From CAZFLM01 sp964519955 (GTDB lineage Bacteria > Armatimonadota > Chthonomonadetes > Chthonomonadales > CAJBBX01), in the NCBI GenBank assembly GCA_964519955.1, contig CAZFLM010000003.1, positions 62,001-126,000 of the forward strand: 64,000 nucleotides of DNA, read 5' to 3'. Positions 8,452 to 15,948 of this stretch are shown here, in pieces; the first letter of the stretch is position 1; each line of letters opens with the position of its first letter. The notes beneath the pieces are model-generated. The model was not told the origin of the DNA and did no database searches. It saw only the letters and a list, made by a program, of their open reading frames with translations. A program made the position numbers and the translations under genes.

Positions 8452-10515
8452 GTGGCGCAAACCGACGCGAAGCTCGTGGCGATGGTCAAGACCGGCGACG
8501 ACCGCGCATTCGACCTGCTGGTATCGCGCCACCGGTCGGCGGTCTATGCGCTTGCGCGAGGCCGCGTGGCCTGCCGCGACGCCGCGCTCGACCTGGCCCA
8601 GGAGGCATTCGTGCAGGCCTACGTCTGCATCGGGAACCTGCGGGACGGGCAGGCGTTCGGCGCGTGGGTCAGGGGCATCGCGGCGAACCTGTGCCGCATG
8701 CACCTGCGCCGGCTTCGCGAGGTCCCAACCGACGATCGCCTGCTGAGGGACCTCGTGGAGCGAGCCGCGCCGCCGGCGACCGATCTCACCTCGCTGCACG
8801 ACGCGATGGCATCCCTGCCGCCGGGCGCCCGCAGCGCCGCCCATCTGCGCTTCGTGGACGGGCTGGCGCTGAGCGAACTGGCCCAGAAGCTGGGCATCTC
8901 CCTCGCGGCGGCCAAATCGCGCATCCGCGAGGCTCGCCTGACCCTCCGGGAGGAGCTAACCGACATGGCGAACCGAAGCACCAGCCCCGACCGGCCCGGC
9001 AAGGAGTTCAACCGCGATCTACGCGAGCGTCTTGCGCTCGCCAGGTGGTACCGCGAGTTCAGCGACCTCATCAGCAGCGGAGAGAGCCTCGTCGCGTCGC
9101 TGCACCATCTCGCCGCGGGGTCGTACCCCGACCCGATCCGGCGAGCCACCGTCAAGCTCGCCGAAGCGGTCGAGGGCGGCCAGACACTCTCCGGCGCACT
9201 GCAGGACCAGCCGGCTCTCAGGACACCGCAGGCTGTCGGCATGGTGCGAATGGGCGAGGTGGGCGGCATCCTCGACTGGACGGCGCGGTTCCTGGCCGAC
9301 CGGCTCGATGTCGAGAACAGCCGGCGCGACCTGGAAGTCGCATTCTGGTGCGGGTCCCTCGGCTCCATCGTCCAGGCCGGCGTCCCCATCCAGATGGCGG
9401 TCGAGACGAGCCTGTGCGTCGTCCCGGACGACGCCATCGGCGCCGTCGTGACCGGCATGGCGCAAGCCATCGAGTCCGGGGAGCCCGTCGCCGGCGTGCT
9501 GGAGCAGGCGTCCTCCGCGGTCCCGGCACTCGTCGTCGCGTGCGCGCTCGCCGGCGAGGCTGCCGACTGCCTGGCCTGGTCGCTCCGCCTCGCGGCCTCG
9601 GAGCTGAACCTACGTGTCGCGGCGCGGCTCGCATCGGGCGGTTTCCTCAGCCCGGCCCCATCGACGGCGTCGGCTATCGCGCAGCCCTGGTCACTCGACG
9701 CGCTCGGCGGTACCGGCCCGTTCGGGCGCCCGACCGAGCCCGTGCTCCGCGCCTTCGCCGCCGCCCTGCGGGGCATGATGCTCGAGCACGAGACGGCGGC
9801 ATTGCGCGCGGCCGCCGCGCACCTGCTCGGCCGGCTCGCCGATGCGGGCAGCGCCCCTGCGTGTGAACAGGCAGTAACCGACGACGACCCGTCGGTACGC
9901 ATCGCCGCGGTGGGCGCACTGGCCGTGCTGGCGCCGCAGCTCGCCACGCCGGCTGCAGTCGGACTCCTCGACGATCGCGACAGCTCCGTCCGTCAGGCCG
10001 CGGTCGAGGCGCTGGAGGAGGCCGGCGACCGTGCCTATGCGGAGCCTATCGCCCGGCGGATGGGCGACCCTGACCAGCGCGTCGCCGACACCGCTCTTCG
10101 CGTGCTGGGCAAGTGGGGGCTCGAGAAGCTCATCGTGCGTACTGCCGCCGGCCTGCTGTGCCACAAGTCGTCCGCCATCCGCTGGCGCGCCGCGGCCGTA
10201 CTCGAGCACCGCTCCGACCCAGAGGCCGCCGATGCGCTGGTGACCCGCCTGACAGATGAGACGCCCTTCATCCGGGTGGTCGCAGCCTGCGCGCTCGCGC
10301 GAGTTGGGCGCCAGGAGGGGATTCCCGTTCTGGTCGAGACCGTGGAGTGCCCGTGGAGCGGCATCGTGCGGCGCGGCGCCGAAGCCCTGGCGCTCGTGGG
10401 CGACGCCTCGCACGCGCCGTGCGTCCGCCGGGCCCTGGCCGAGGGCAGACTGCACGAGAGCTACACCTGGATCGCCGAGCGTCTCGAAGCGCGCGCGGGC
10501 CGCCAAACGGGGTAG
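8452..10515 (+). CDS. ECF sigma factor fused to two T2SS-F-like domains and C-terminal HEAT repeats
   Basis: One uninterrupted 687-aa frame. Residues 7-85 look like sigma-70 region 2 (LVSRHRSAVYALARG, DLAQEAFVQAY, FGAWVRGIAANL). Residues 115-168 look like region 4 (LPPGARSAAHLRFVDGLAL, then the HTH SELAQKLGISLAAAKSRI). Residues 195-290 and 295-390 are two tandem copies of the GspF/PilC-type helical domain (SDLISSGESLVASLHHLA, AEAVEGGQTLSGAL, MGEVGGILDW). The membrane segments that normally follow each F domain are absent. Residues about 440-670 are HEAT/PBS-lyase-like repeats (DDPSVRIAAVGALAVL, DRDSSVRQAAVEALEE). A GTG start follows GGAGGG by 6 nt. It is probably a soluble regulator in which the F and HEAT parts sense or sequester a partner (inference). 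serS starts 38 bp downstream; a GH42-like gene is divergent. An in-frame internal start may yield an F-HEAT protein lacking the sigma part. Confidence 0.85.
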   Translation: MAQTDAKLVAMVKTGDDRAFDLLVSRHRSAVYALARGRVACRDAALDLAQEAFVQAYVCIGNLRDGQAFGAWVRGIAANLCRMHLRRLREVPTDDRLLRDLVERAAPPATDLTSLHDAMASLPPGARSAAHLRFVDGLALSELAQKLGISLAAAKSRIREARLTLREELTDMANRSTSPDRPGKEFNRDLRERLALARWYREFSDLISSGESLVASLHHLAAGSYPDPIRRATVKLAEAVEGGQTLSGALQDQPALRTPQAVGMVRMGEVGGILDWTARFLADRLDVENSRRDLEVAFWCGSLGSIVQAGVPIQMAVETSLCVVPDDAIGAVVTGMAQAIESGEPVAGVLEQASSAVPALVVACALAGEAADCLAWSLRLAASELNLRVAARLASGGFLSPAPSTASAIAQPWSLDALGGTGPFGRPTEPVLRAFAAALRGMMLEHETAALRAAAAHLLGRLADAGSAPACEQAVTDDDPSVRIAAVGALAVLAPQLATPAAVGLLDDRDSSVRQAAVEALEEAGDRAYAEPIARRMGDPDQRVADTALRVLGKWGLEKLIVRTAAGLLCHKSSAIRWRAAAVLEHRSDPEAADALVTRLTDETPFIRVVAACALARVGRQEGIPVLVETVECPWSGIVRRGAEALALVGDASHAPCVRRALAEGRLHESYTWIAERLEARAGRQTG
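8948..8967 (+). promoter_or_regulatory. Candidate internal ribosome binding site and ATG inside the sigma fusion
   Basis: GGGAGGAG at 8948-8955 is followed after 9 nt by an in-frame ATG (8965-8967, Met172). This lies exactly at the junction between the sigma region 4 helix and the T2SF-like part. Initiation here would give a 516-aa F-HEAT protein without sigma domains. The spacing and strength are good, but GC-rich DNA gives such sites by chance, and LREEL codons contribute to the match. Confidence 0.4.
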
Positions 10516-10553
10516 GATAACGGCATTCCGCGACTATTACGGCGAGGTGAGCC

Positions 10554-11843
10554 ATGCTCGACATACGTCTGATCCGTGAACAGCCCGACTTCGTGAAGGA
10601 CGGCCTGCGCCGCGTTGGCGCGGAGCCCGAGGTCATCGACCGCGTCCTGGCGCTGGACGCCGAGCGCCGCCGGCTGGAGACCGAGATCGGCACGATGCGC
10701 AATCGGCGCACCGTGGAGTCGAAGGGCATCGGCAAGCTGAAGGACGAGGCCGAGCGCGAGGCGCTGAAGACCGAGATGCGCGCCCTCGGCGACCAGATCT
10801 CCGTGTTCGAAGCCGATCTCGCCGGCGTGAACGCTGAGCAGGCCGAGTTGATGCTGGGCATCCCGAACCTGCCGCACCCGAAGACGCCGGACGGCAAGGA
10901 CGACAGCGAGAACATTGTGGTGCGCGTCGTCGGCGAGCAGCGCCAGTTCGACTTCACCCCGAAGCCGCACTGGGAGCTGGGCACCGCGCTCGGCATCCTG
11001 GACTTGGACCGCGGCGTCAAGATCAGCGGCTCCCGCTTCTACGTGCTGAAGGGGCTCGGCGCGGCCCTGCAGCGCGCACTCATCACCTGGTTCCTGGACC
11101 TGCACGTTCGCGAGCAGGGCTACACCGAGATCTACCCCCCATTCGTGGTCCGCGAGCAGTGCCTGGTCGGCACGGGCAACCTGCCGAAGTTCGGCGACAA
11201 CCTGTACCACGACGCCGAGGAGGACTTCTGGCTCATCCCGACCGCCGAGGTGCCGGTGACCAACCTCCACCGCGAGGAGATCCTGGACGCGGCCGAGCTG
11301 CCGAAGAAGTACGTCGCCTACACACCGTGCTTCCGCCGCGAGAAGATGTCGGCCGGGCGCGACGTGCGCGGCATCAAGCGCGGCCACCAGTTCGACAAGG
11401 TCGAGATGGTGAAGGTCTGCAAGCCGGAGGACTCCGAAGCCGAGCTGATGAGCCTGCTGGACAACGCCGAGGATGTCTGCCGCGGCCTGGGCATCCCCTA
11501 CCGCATCGTGCAGATGTGCGCGGGCGACCTGTCGTTCGTCTCGGCCATCAAGTACGACATCGAGGTGTGGGCCCCGGCGTGCGGCGAGAACGGCGGCGAG
11601 TGGCTGGAGGTCTCCTCCTGCGCCTGCTTCACCGACTTCCAGGCCCGGCGCGCGAACATCCGCTACCGCCCGGAGCAGGGCGCGAAGCCCGAGTTCTGCC
11701 ACACCATCAACGGCTCCGGCCTCGCCCTGCCGCGCACCGTCATCGCCGTGCTGGAGAACTACCAGAACGCGGACGGCAGCGTGACGATCCCCGAGGTCCT
11801 GCGCCCGTACATGCACGGCCTGGAGCGCATCACCGCCCCGTAG
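10554..11843 (+). CDS. serS: Seryl-tRNA synthetase
   Basis: Cytoplasmic class II aminoacyl-tRNA synthetase that charges tRNA-Ser (and tRNA-Sec). At 429 aa it has the normal full length. The N-terminal coiled-coil arm (about 1-110, MLDIRLIREQPDFVKDGL and charged helices) is followed by the class II core with TAEVP, motif 2 around F260-RRE, and motif 3 GSGLALPRT from G387 with Arg394. The start has GAGGTGAG just upstream. It is 38 bp downstream of the sigma/T2SF/HEAT gene, so it may be co-transcribed with it. The stop codon is immediately followed by a short GTGGGATGGGCGTCC repeat. Confidence 0.97.
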   Translation: MLDIRLIREQPDFVKDGLRRVGAEPEVIDRVLALDAERRRLETEIGTMRNRRTVESKGIGKLKDEAEREALKTEMRALGDQISVFEADLAGVNAEQAELMLGIPNLPHPKTPDGKDDSENIVVRVVGEQRQFDFTPKPHWELGTALGILDLDRGVKISGSRFYVLKGLGAALQRALITWFLDLHVREQGYTEIYPPFVVREQCLVGTGNLPKFGDNLYHDAEEDFWLIPTAEVPVTNLHREEILDAAELPKKYVAYTPCFRREKMSAGRDVRGIKRGHQFDKVEMVKVCKPEDSEAELMSLLDNAEDVCRGLGIPYRIVQMCAGDLSFVSAIKYDIEVWAPACGENGGEWLEVSSCACFTDFQARRANIRYRPEQGAKPEFCHTINGSGLALPRTVIAVLENYQNADGSVTIPEVLRPYMHGLERITAP

Positions 11844-11908
11844 GTGGGATGGGCGTCCGCGCCCTGTACTGCGCTGTAGTGGGATGGGCGTCCCTGCCCG
11901 TCCGGCAC
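11844..11908. repeat. Two copies of the GTGGGATGGGCGTCC intergenic repeat, starting at the serS stop codon
   Basis: Copy one begins directly after the serS TAG (11844); copy two follows another TAG at about 11879 and continues CTGCCCGTCCGGCAC. The unit can fold as a small GGGC..GCCC hairpin. Related copies occur at 15817-15846 and, as GTGGGGCGGGCGTCCCT, at 53465-53488 and 53504-53527. The rest of the 293-bp gap to 12137 shows TTGACT (12031) and TACAAT (12045), but no convincing promoter spacing. Confidence 0.65.
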
Positions 11909-12136
11909 GACGCCGCGAGCTGCATCTGCCCCTCGGACACCAGCCTCCGTCCGAGGGGCCAGGGTGTGTCACTCGGACGCATCTCCTGTTGCGTTCGTCA
12001 CACCCACAGCCCTGCTGAACTCGCACCCCCTTGACTCCATATGATACAATGGTTGTCTAGATGTCGCCGATGGCAATGCTGCTGCAGGCCGAACCGCGAC
12101 CTGTTCCGCTGCCCGACGAACGAGAAGGGAGAGGCA

Positions 12137-12532
12137 ATGAGGAGTACGAGGCCGGTGGAGCGCGTTGCGAGTGAGCAGACCGAAGAGGACCGCGAGCGTA
12201 TCCGCAAGAAGAAGGCCGCAGTTGAGGCCGAGCTTGAGTACCTGCTGTCCGCAACCCCCGTTCAGCGCTACTACCGCGAGGCGATCGCCCTGGCCAAGAA
12301 GGGCCGCGCCCGGGCCACGACCTCTACGGGCACCACCCGCCGCATCGGGGTGACGAAGCCTACGGTCAAGATCCAGTTGACGTGGGACAAGAACCTCACC
12401 GAAGCCCACCGCATTGCCGACATATACACGGAGCGGGTGAAGGCCGGGACCGAGAAACCGAACCCCGACGCCGACGCGCTCGTCGAGCTGCTGAAGACCA
12501 TGGACGACGAGGCCGTGGCCGCCGCGAGCTAG
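12137..12532 (+). CDS. Hypothetical small basic protein
   Basis: 131 aa, not recognised. The start is chosen at 12137 because GGGAGAGGC lies directly before it; the frame is open 96 bp further upstream, but that extension is cysteine- and arginine-rich junk. The N-terminal half is strongly charged and helical (EEDRERIRKKKAAVEAELEYL). The middle is basic with Ser/Thr (RARATTSTGTTRR), and the C-terminus is acidic and helical (VELLKTMDDEAVAAAS). No signal peptide or membrane segment. It is a monocistronic-looking gene with its own terminator (12560-12599). The charge distribution could suit a nucleic-acid-binding protein, but no function is assigned. Confidence 0.7.
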   Translation: MRSTRPVERVASEQTEEDRERIRKKKAAVEAELEYLLSATPVQRYYREAIALAKKGRARATTSTGTTRRIGVTKPTVKIQLTWDKNLTEAHRIADIYTERVKAGTEKPNPDADALVELLKTMDDEAVAAAS

Positions 12533-12559
12533 GCGGCTCCGACCGTGAGGGAGCATGTT

Positions 12560-12599
12560 CCAGAGGCGCCGGGCGAGATGCCCGGCGTCTGGTCGTTTT
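12560..12599 (+). terminator. Intrinsic-type terminator after the small hypothetical gene
   Basis: A stem made from CAGAGGCGCCGGGC and GCCCGGCGTCTG with a short GAGAT loop is followed by TCGTTTT. It sits 28 bp after the stop of the 131-aa gene and before the toxin-antitoxin pair. Confidence 0.7.
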
Positions 12600-12644
12600 G
12601 GGGGCACAGGGCAGGAATAGGATGCGCGGGCACCGGATATGGCG

Positions 12645-12673
12645 TTGCGAGCGGGCCACACACGGTGTAGACT
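12645..12673 (+). promoter_or_regulatory. Candidate sigma-70-type promoter of the toxin-antitoxin pair
   Basis: TTGCGA (12645-12650), a 17-bp spacer, then TAGACT (12668-12673), 24 bp before the antitoxin ATG. TA operons usually autoregulate at this position, and the TAGACTAGCTA stretch is partly palindromic. Confidence 0.45.
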
Positions 12674-12697
12674 AGCTACAGCATGGGAGGTGATCGC

Positions 12698-12919
12698 ATG
12701 ACACAGGCGATGATGGATGCGCTGGAACTGGTGCGGGCCTTCACGCCGGCAGAGAAGCTGCGGCTCGTCACAGTGATCCTGAGTGACGTCGAGCAGACGA
12801 TGGAGCCGAAGCGGCCCGGCGCCGCGCGCCGATGGCGCGGCGCATATGCCGGGACGGGCCCGGTCCCCACCGAGGAAGACATCCGCGAGATACGCAGAGA
12901 AGCCTGGCCATGGCGATAG
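12698..12919 (+). CDS. VapB-like antitoxin of a type II toxin-antitoxin pair
   Basis: 73 aa. GGGAGGTGATC lies directly before the ATG at 12698, which is preferred over an in-frame ATG 15 bp upstream. The N-terminal helix region (MDALELVRAFTPAEKLRLVTVIL) would be the dimerising or DNA-contacting part. The C-terminus EEDIREIRREAWPW matches the toxin-wrapping tail seen in many antitoxins partnered with PIN toxins. It overlaps the PIN toxin start by 10 bp, the classic coupled arrangement, and would neutralise that toxin and repress the operon. Family identity beyond this is uncertain. Confidence 0.75.
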   Translation: MTQAMMDALELVRAFTPAEKLRLVTVILSDVEQTMEPKRPGAARRWRGAYAGTGPVPTEEDIREIRREAWPWR

Positions 12920-13314
12920 TGGCTGTTAGCGATACGCACGCCGCACTGTGGCATCTGTGGGACCCAGTACGGCTCTCTGCGAACGCGAGCCGGCTCCTCG
13001 ATGAGGCCGCCGAGGCCGATGCCAAGATCGCGATCTCGGCGATCAGTGTCTGCGAAGTCGTCTACCTCGAGGAGAAGGGACGGATCGCGCCAGGCTCCAC
13101 TGCGTCGTTCGTGGCCGCCTGCACAGCCGATGACGCTCTCTTCGTGGTTGTAGCCATCGATGTTGGCGTAGCGCTTCGCCTGCCTGAGGTACCCAGAGAC
13201 CTCGTTCCAGACATGCCGGACAGGATCATCGCCGCGACCGCGCTGGCGTTGGGCGTTCCACTGGTCACGAAGGACGCCCAGATCCGGAGCACGCAGGTAC
13301 CGACGATCTGGTAG
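12910..13314 (+). CDS. vapC: PIN-domain toxin (VapC-like ribonuclease)
   Basis: 134 aa, normal for VapC. Metal-binding acids of the PIN fold are visible: D8 (VSDTHA), E49 (VCEVVYLEEKGR), D104 in PDRIIAATA, and D122 in VTKDAQI. The ATG at 12910 overlaps the antitoxin's last codons, so translation is coupled; a longer frame start at 12832 would overlap most of the antitoxin and is rejected. The expected role is Mg-dependent RNA cleavage when freed of antitoxin. No neighbouring gene suggests a special role. Confidence 0.85.
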   Translation: MAIVAVSDTHAALWHLWDPVRLSANASRLLDEAAEADAKIAISAISVCEVVYLEEKGRIAPGSTASFVAACTADDALFVVVAIDVGVALRLPEVPRDLVPDMPDRIIAATALALGVPLVTKDAQIRSTQVPTIW

Positions 13315-13385
13315 GTCGCCCGACACAGGCGAAGGGCACGATCGACCGCCGGTGGCCACGCCATCTCGTCACCGAGCCGAGCCAA

Positions 13386-13405
13386 CCCACCACCCCACCC
13401 AACCC
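13386..13405. promoter_or_regulatory. C-tract cluster (possible G-quadruplex on minus strand) in uroD-like leader
   Basis: Four C-runs of three to four bases with loops of 4, 1 and 2 nt end 8 nt before the ATG at 13414. There is no Shine-Dalgarno sequence in that space. The minus strand could form a G-quadruplex. Significance unproven in such GC-rich DNA. Confidence 0.35.
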
Positions 13406-13413
13406 AACACCCT

Positions 13414-14499
13414 ATGACCAAACGAGAAACCTACCTCCGCGCCCTCCGCCGGCAGCCTGTCGACCGGCTGGTGTGGGCGCCCAATCTGGACTACTGGCTG
13501 GCCGTCAACCGCGCCGAGGGCACCGTGCCGGAGCCGTACCGCGATCTGTCGCGCAACGACATCGTGCGGGCCATCGGCGGCACCATCTGGAACCGGGCCG
13601 AGGGCATGCGCGCCGTGCGCGACGCATCGGTGCGGGAGGTGTGGCGCGACGAGCCCGGCGCCCGCGTCCACGAGCTGCACACGCCGGTGGGCGCCATCCG
13701 CGAGGCCTACCTGCCGACCGAGGGCGTCCACCGCTCGCCCTATCGCGACGAGCACTTCCTCAAGACCGTCGAGGACGTGGTCACGATGCGCTACGTCGTC
13801 GAGGCCACGCACTTCGAGCCGAACTACGAGCCCACCGTCCGCGCCCTGGCCGAGACCGGCGACGACGGCGTCGTGCTCAACAGCGCGTGCTGCGTCCCGT
13901 TCATCCAGTACGCCAAGACCGATGCCGGCTACGCGACCGCCTACTACCTCTGGACCGATCACCGCGCGGAGGTCGACGCCCTCGTGCAGGCGTACCAGCG
14001 CCTGTTCCTGCAGGGGTACGGCGTGCTGGCGGCCGGCCCCGCCGATGTCATCGCGTCGGACGACAACATGGACGAGCTGACGATGCCGCCGCGCCTCTTC
14101 CGCGAGTACGCCATCCCCTACTTCCAGGCGGCCGCCGAAGTCGTCACGCCCAGCGGGAAGCTCTTCGAGGCGCACTGGTGCGGGCGCACGCAGAAGCTGC
14201 TGCCGCTCACGCCGGGCTGCGGGCTGAACGTGGTGGAGGCCATCGTCACGCGGCCCATGGCGGACATCGGGTTGGCTGAGGCCATCGACATGCTGAGGGG
14301 CGAGGTGGCGTTCCAGGGCGGCATTCCGAGCGTGCTGGTGTGCGCGGAGGGCGGCACGCGCGCCGACTTCGAGCGCTACATCGCCGAGACGATCCTGCCG
14401 CTCAAGGGCCGCCCCGGCTACGTGCTGGGCATGTCCGACAACACGCCGCCGAACGCCGACTTCGCCCGCATGGAGGCCGTCGCCGGGCTGATCGCATAG
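13414..14499 (+). CDS. Uroporphyrinogen-decarboxylase-family protein (methyltransferase-like)
   Basis: 361-aa cytoplasmic TIM-barrel protein beginning TKRETYLRALRRQPVDRLVW, the usual opening of the URO-D/MtaA superfamily. Later landmarks are DDNMDELTMPPRLFREYAIPYFQ and EAHWCGRTQKLLP; the His/Cys of HWCG could bind metal, as in corrinoid methyltransferases of this superfamily. True HemE residues are not evident. A catabolic methyl-transfer or demethylation role is therefore likelier than haem synthesis (family knowledge plus inference). The start has no Shine-Dalgarno, only the C-rich leader. The last codons and stop appear to have been altered by a small insertion that duplicates 21 bp. Confidence 0.8.
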   Translation: MTKRETYLRALRRQPVDRLVWAPNLDYWLAVNRAEGTVPEPYRDLSRNDIVRAIGGTIWNRAEGMRAVRDASVREVWRDEPGARVHELHTPVGAIREAYLPTEGVHRSPYRDEHFLKTVEDVVTMRYVVEATHFEPNYEPTVRALAETGDDGVVLNSACCVPFIQYAKTDAGYATAYYLWTDHRAEVDALVQAYQRLFLQGYGVLAAGPADVIASDDNMDELTMPPRLFREYAIPYFQAAAEVVTPSGKLFEAHWCGRTQKLLPLTPGCGLNVVEAIVTRPMADIGLAEAIDMLRGEVAFQGGIPSVLVCAEGGTRADFERYIAETILPLKGRPGYVLGMSDNTPPNADFARMEAVAGLIA

Positions 14500-14691
14500 T
14501 GGCAGCGACCAATGACGGACTCTGACGAGCCCGCGTGCAGGGCGTTGCGCCAACCGCCCTCCGGGCGGAAAGGCCACGGCTCGCGGCGGCGGTCGCGCCT
14601 GGAGGGCGCTTGGTCGCAGGCCCGCCAGGCGGGGGATTCATCCTCCGTCCGAGTGGGTGCGCCAACCAACGGCCGTCGCCGGGCTGATCGC
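14475..14691. mobile_element. Small repeat insertion bracketed by a perfect 21-bp direct duplication
   Basis: GGCCGTCGCCGGGCTGATCGC occurs at 14475-14495 and again at 14671-14691. Both copies are in frame with AVAGLIA, the final residues of the upstream gene. The first copy is followed by a stop TAG and the second by GCC TGA reading as a relict ancestral stop. The 175 bp between them are hairpin-rich (CCGCCCTCCGGGCGG, CCCGCCAGGCGGG) and contain a repeated TGCGCCAACC. The simplest reading is insertion of a non-autonomous element at the 3' end of the gene with target duplication. Confidence 0.6.
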
Positions 14692-14721
14692 CTGACCACG
14701 CTAGTCCAAGGAGACCGCCTG

Positions 14722-15792
14722 ATGCCGCCGACACCCGCCCTCTCCCGCCGCGAGCGCGTCCGCCTTGCGCTGGACCACCAGACGACCGACCGTGTGCCCA
14801 TCGCTATGGTCTGTTCAGGCATCAACGCGCCGGCCCACCGCGAGCTGACCGCCTACCTGGCCCGTGAGCGCGGGCTGAGCGTGGACGAGTACCTGACGTC
14901 GCTCCTCGACATCCGCGGCGTCGCCCCCCGCTACATCGGCCCGGACCTGGAGCCTGGCGAGGACATCTGGGGCATCGTGCGCGCGGCCGTCAGCTACGGC
15001 GAGGGCGCCTACGAGGAGATCGTGCGCCACCCGCTGGCCGAGGCATCGAGCGAGGCCGACCTGGCGCGCCACCGCTGGCCCAGCACGGAGTGGTTCGACT
15101 ACGCCGCGATGGACGAGGAGATCGAGCGGGCCAACGCCGACGGCGAGTACTGCCTGATGATCGGTGGCGGCAACCCGTTCGAAACCGCGTGGTACCTGCG
15201 CGGCTTCGAGAGGACGCTGGAAGGGCTCGCGTTCGAGCCGGACCTCGTCGACGCGCTGCTCGCCCGCGTGACCGCCTTCTTCGTCGAGCACACGCGCCGG
15301 CAGCTCGAGGTTGCGGACGGGCGCGTGGACCTCGCGTTCACCGCGGACGACATCGGCGGCCAGCAGGGGCTGCTCTTCTCGATGTCCACCTGGCGGCAGC
15401 ACATCCTCCCGCACCACGCCGCGCTCAACGCCGCCGTCCACAGGTTCGGCGCGCGGGTCATCTACCACAGCGATGGCGCTGTGCAGCGGGCGGTGGGCGA
15501 GCTGGTCGAGGCGGGCATCGACGTGCTGCAGGCGCTGCAGCTCGACGCGCGAGGCATGGACGCCGCCCAGCTCAAGGCCGACCACGGCGACCGCCTCTGC
15601 TTCGAGGGCGGCATCAGCGTCCAGAGCACCCTCCCGTTCGGCACGCCGGAGGACGTCCGCCGGGAGGTGCGCGAGCGCATCGACGTGCTGGGCCGCGGCG
15701 GCGGCTACATCCTCGGCCCCTCGCACGTCATCCAGGCCGGCACCCCGCCGGAGAACATCGTGGCCATGTTCGACGAGGCCGCCGGGCACTAG
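14722..15792 (+). CDS. Second uroporphyrinogen-decarboxylase-family protein
   Basis: 356 aa. The start is set at 14722, where AAGGAGA precedes the ATG; the longer frame from 14512 would be coded by the repeat insertion. It opens LSRRERVRLALDHQTTDRVPIAM, as in the superfamily. It carries FTADDIGGQQGLLFS, YHSDGAV, and the typical C-terminal GGISVQSTLPFGTPEDVRREV and YILGPSHVIQAGTPPENI. It is not a close copy of the preceding paralogue. The two probably form one transcription unit for methyl-group transfer on an unknown substrate. A repeat of the GTGGGATGGGC family follows 24 bp after the stop. Confidence 0.83.
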   Translation: MPPTPALSRRERVRLALDHQTTDRVPIAMVCSGINAPAHRELTAYLARERGLSVDEYLTSLLDIRGVAPRYIGPDLEPGEDIWGIVRAAVSYGEGAYEEIVRHPLAEASSEADLARHRWPSTEWFDYAAMDEEIERANADGEYCLMIGGGNPFETAWYLRGFERTLEGLAFEPDLVDALLARVTAFFVEHTRRQLEVADGRVDLAFTADDIGGQQGLLFSMSTWRQHILPHHAALNAAVHRFGARVIYHSDGAVQRAVGELVEAGIDVLQALQLDARGMDAAQLKADHGDRLCFEGGISVQSTLPFGTPEDVRREVRERIDVLGRGGGYILGPSHVIQAGTPPENIVAMFDEAAGH

Positions 15793-15816
15793 CCTGGATG
15801 AGGCGCGAGCGCCGTG

Positions 15817-15846
15817 GTGGGATGGGCCTCCGTGCCCGTCCGGCAC
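15817..15846. repeat. Copy of the GTGGGATGGGCxTCC intergenic repeat
   Basis: GTGGGATGGGCCTCCGTGCCC followed by GTCCGGCACAA matches the copy downstream of serS almost base for base. It lies between a stop codon and the next promoter. Confidence 0.6.
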
Positions 15847-15877
15847 AACTCATAAACAGGCCAGCGCCCCCGCGCCA

Positions 15878-15913
15878 GGCATTCATGCGGCATTCATCTG
15901 TCACTGGTACCAT
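15878..15913 (+). promoter_or_regulatory. Direct-repeat operator and promoter of the two-component system
   Basis: GGCATTCAT occurs at 15878-15886 and 15889-15897, an 11-bp period typical of OmpR/PhoB-family binding boxes. TACCAT (15908-15913) begins 10 bp later at the position of a -10 element, so the boxes overlap where a -35 element would sit. This predicts positive autoregulation by the response regulator encoded 36 bp downstream. Confidence 0.55.
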
Positions 15914-15948
15914 GGAACAAGGGCCATCGCGCCGGGACGGAGGAAGCC

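Noticed and set aside
12031..12059. TTGACT/TACAAT promoter before the 131-aa gene
   Set aside because: TACAAT is only 8 bp from TTGACT, and the hexamer at correct spacing is TGTCTA; not convincing enough to list as a feature.
14512..14721. Upstream extension of the second URO-D-family gene by 70 codons
   Set aside because: Encoded by the inserted repeat; a proper ribosome binding site lies before 14722.
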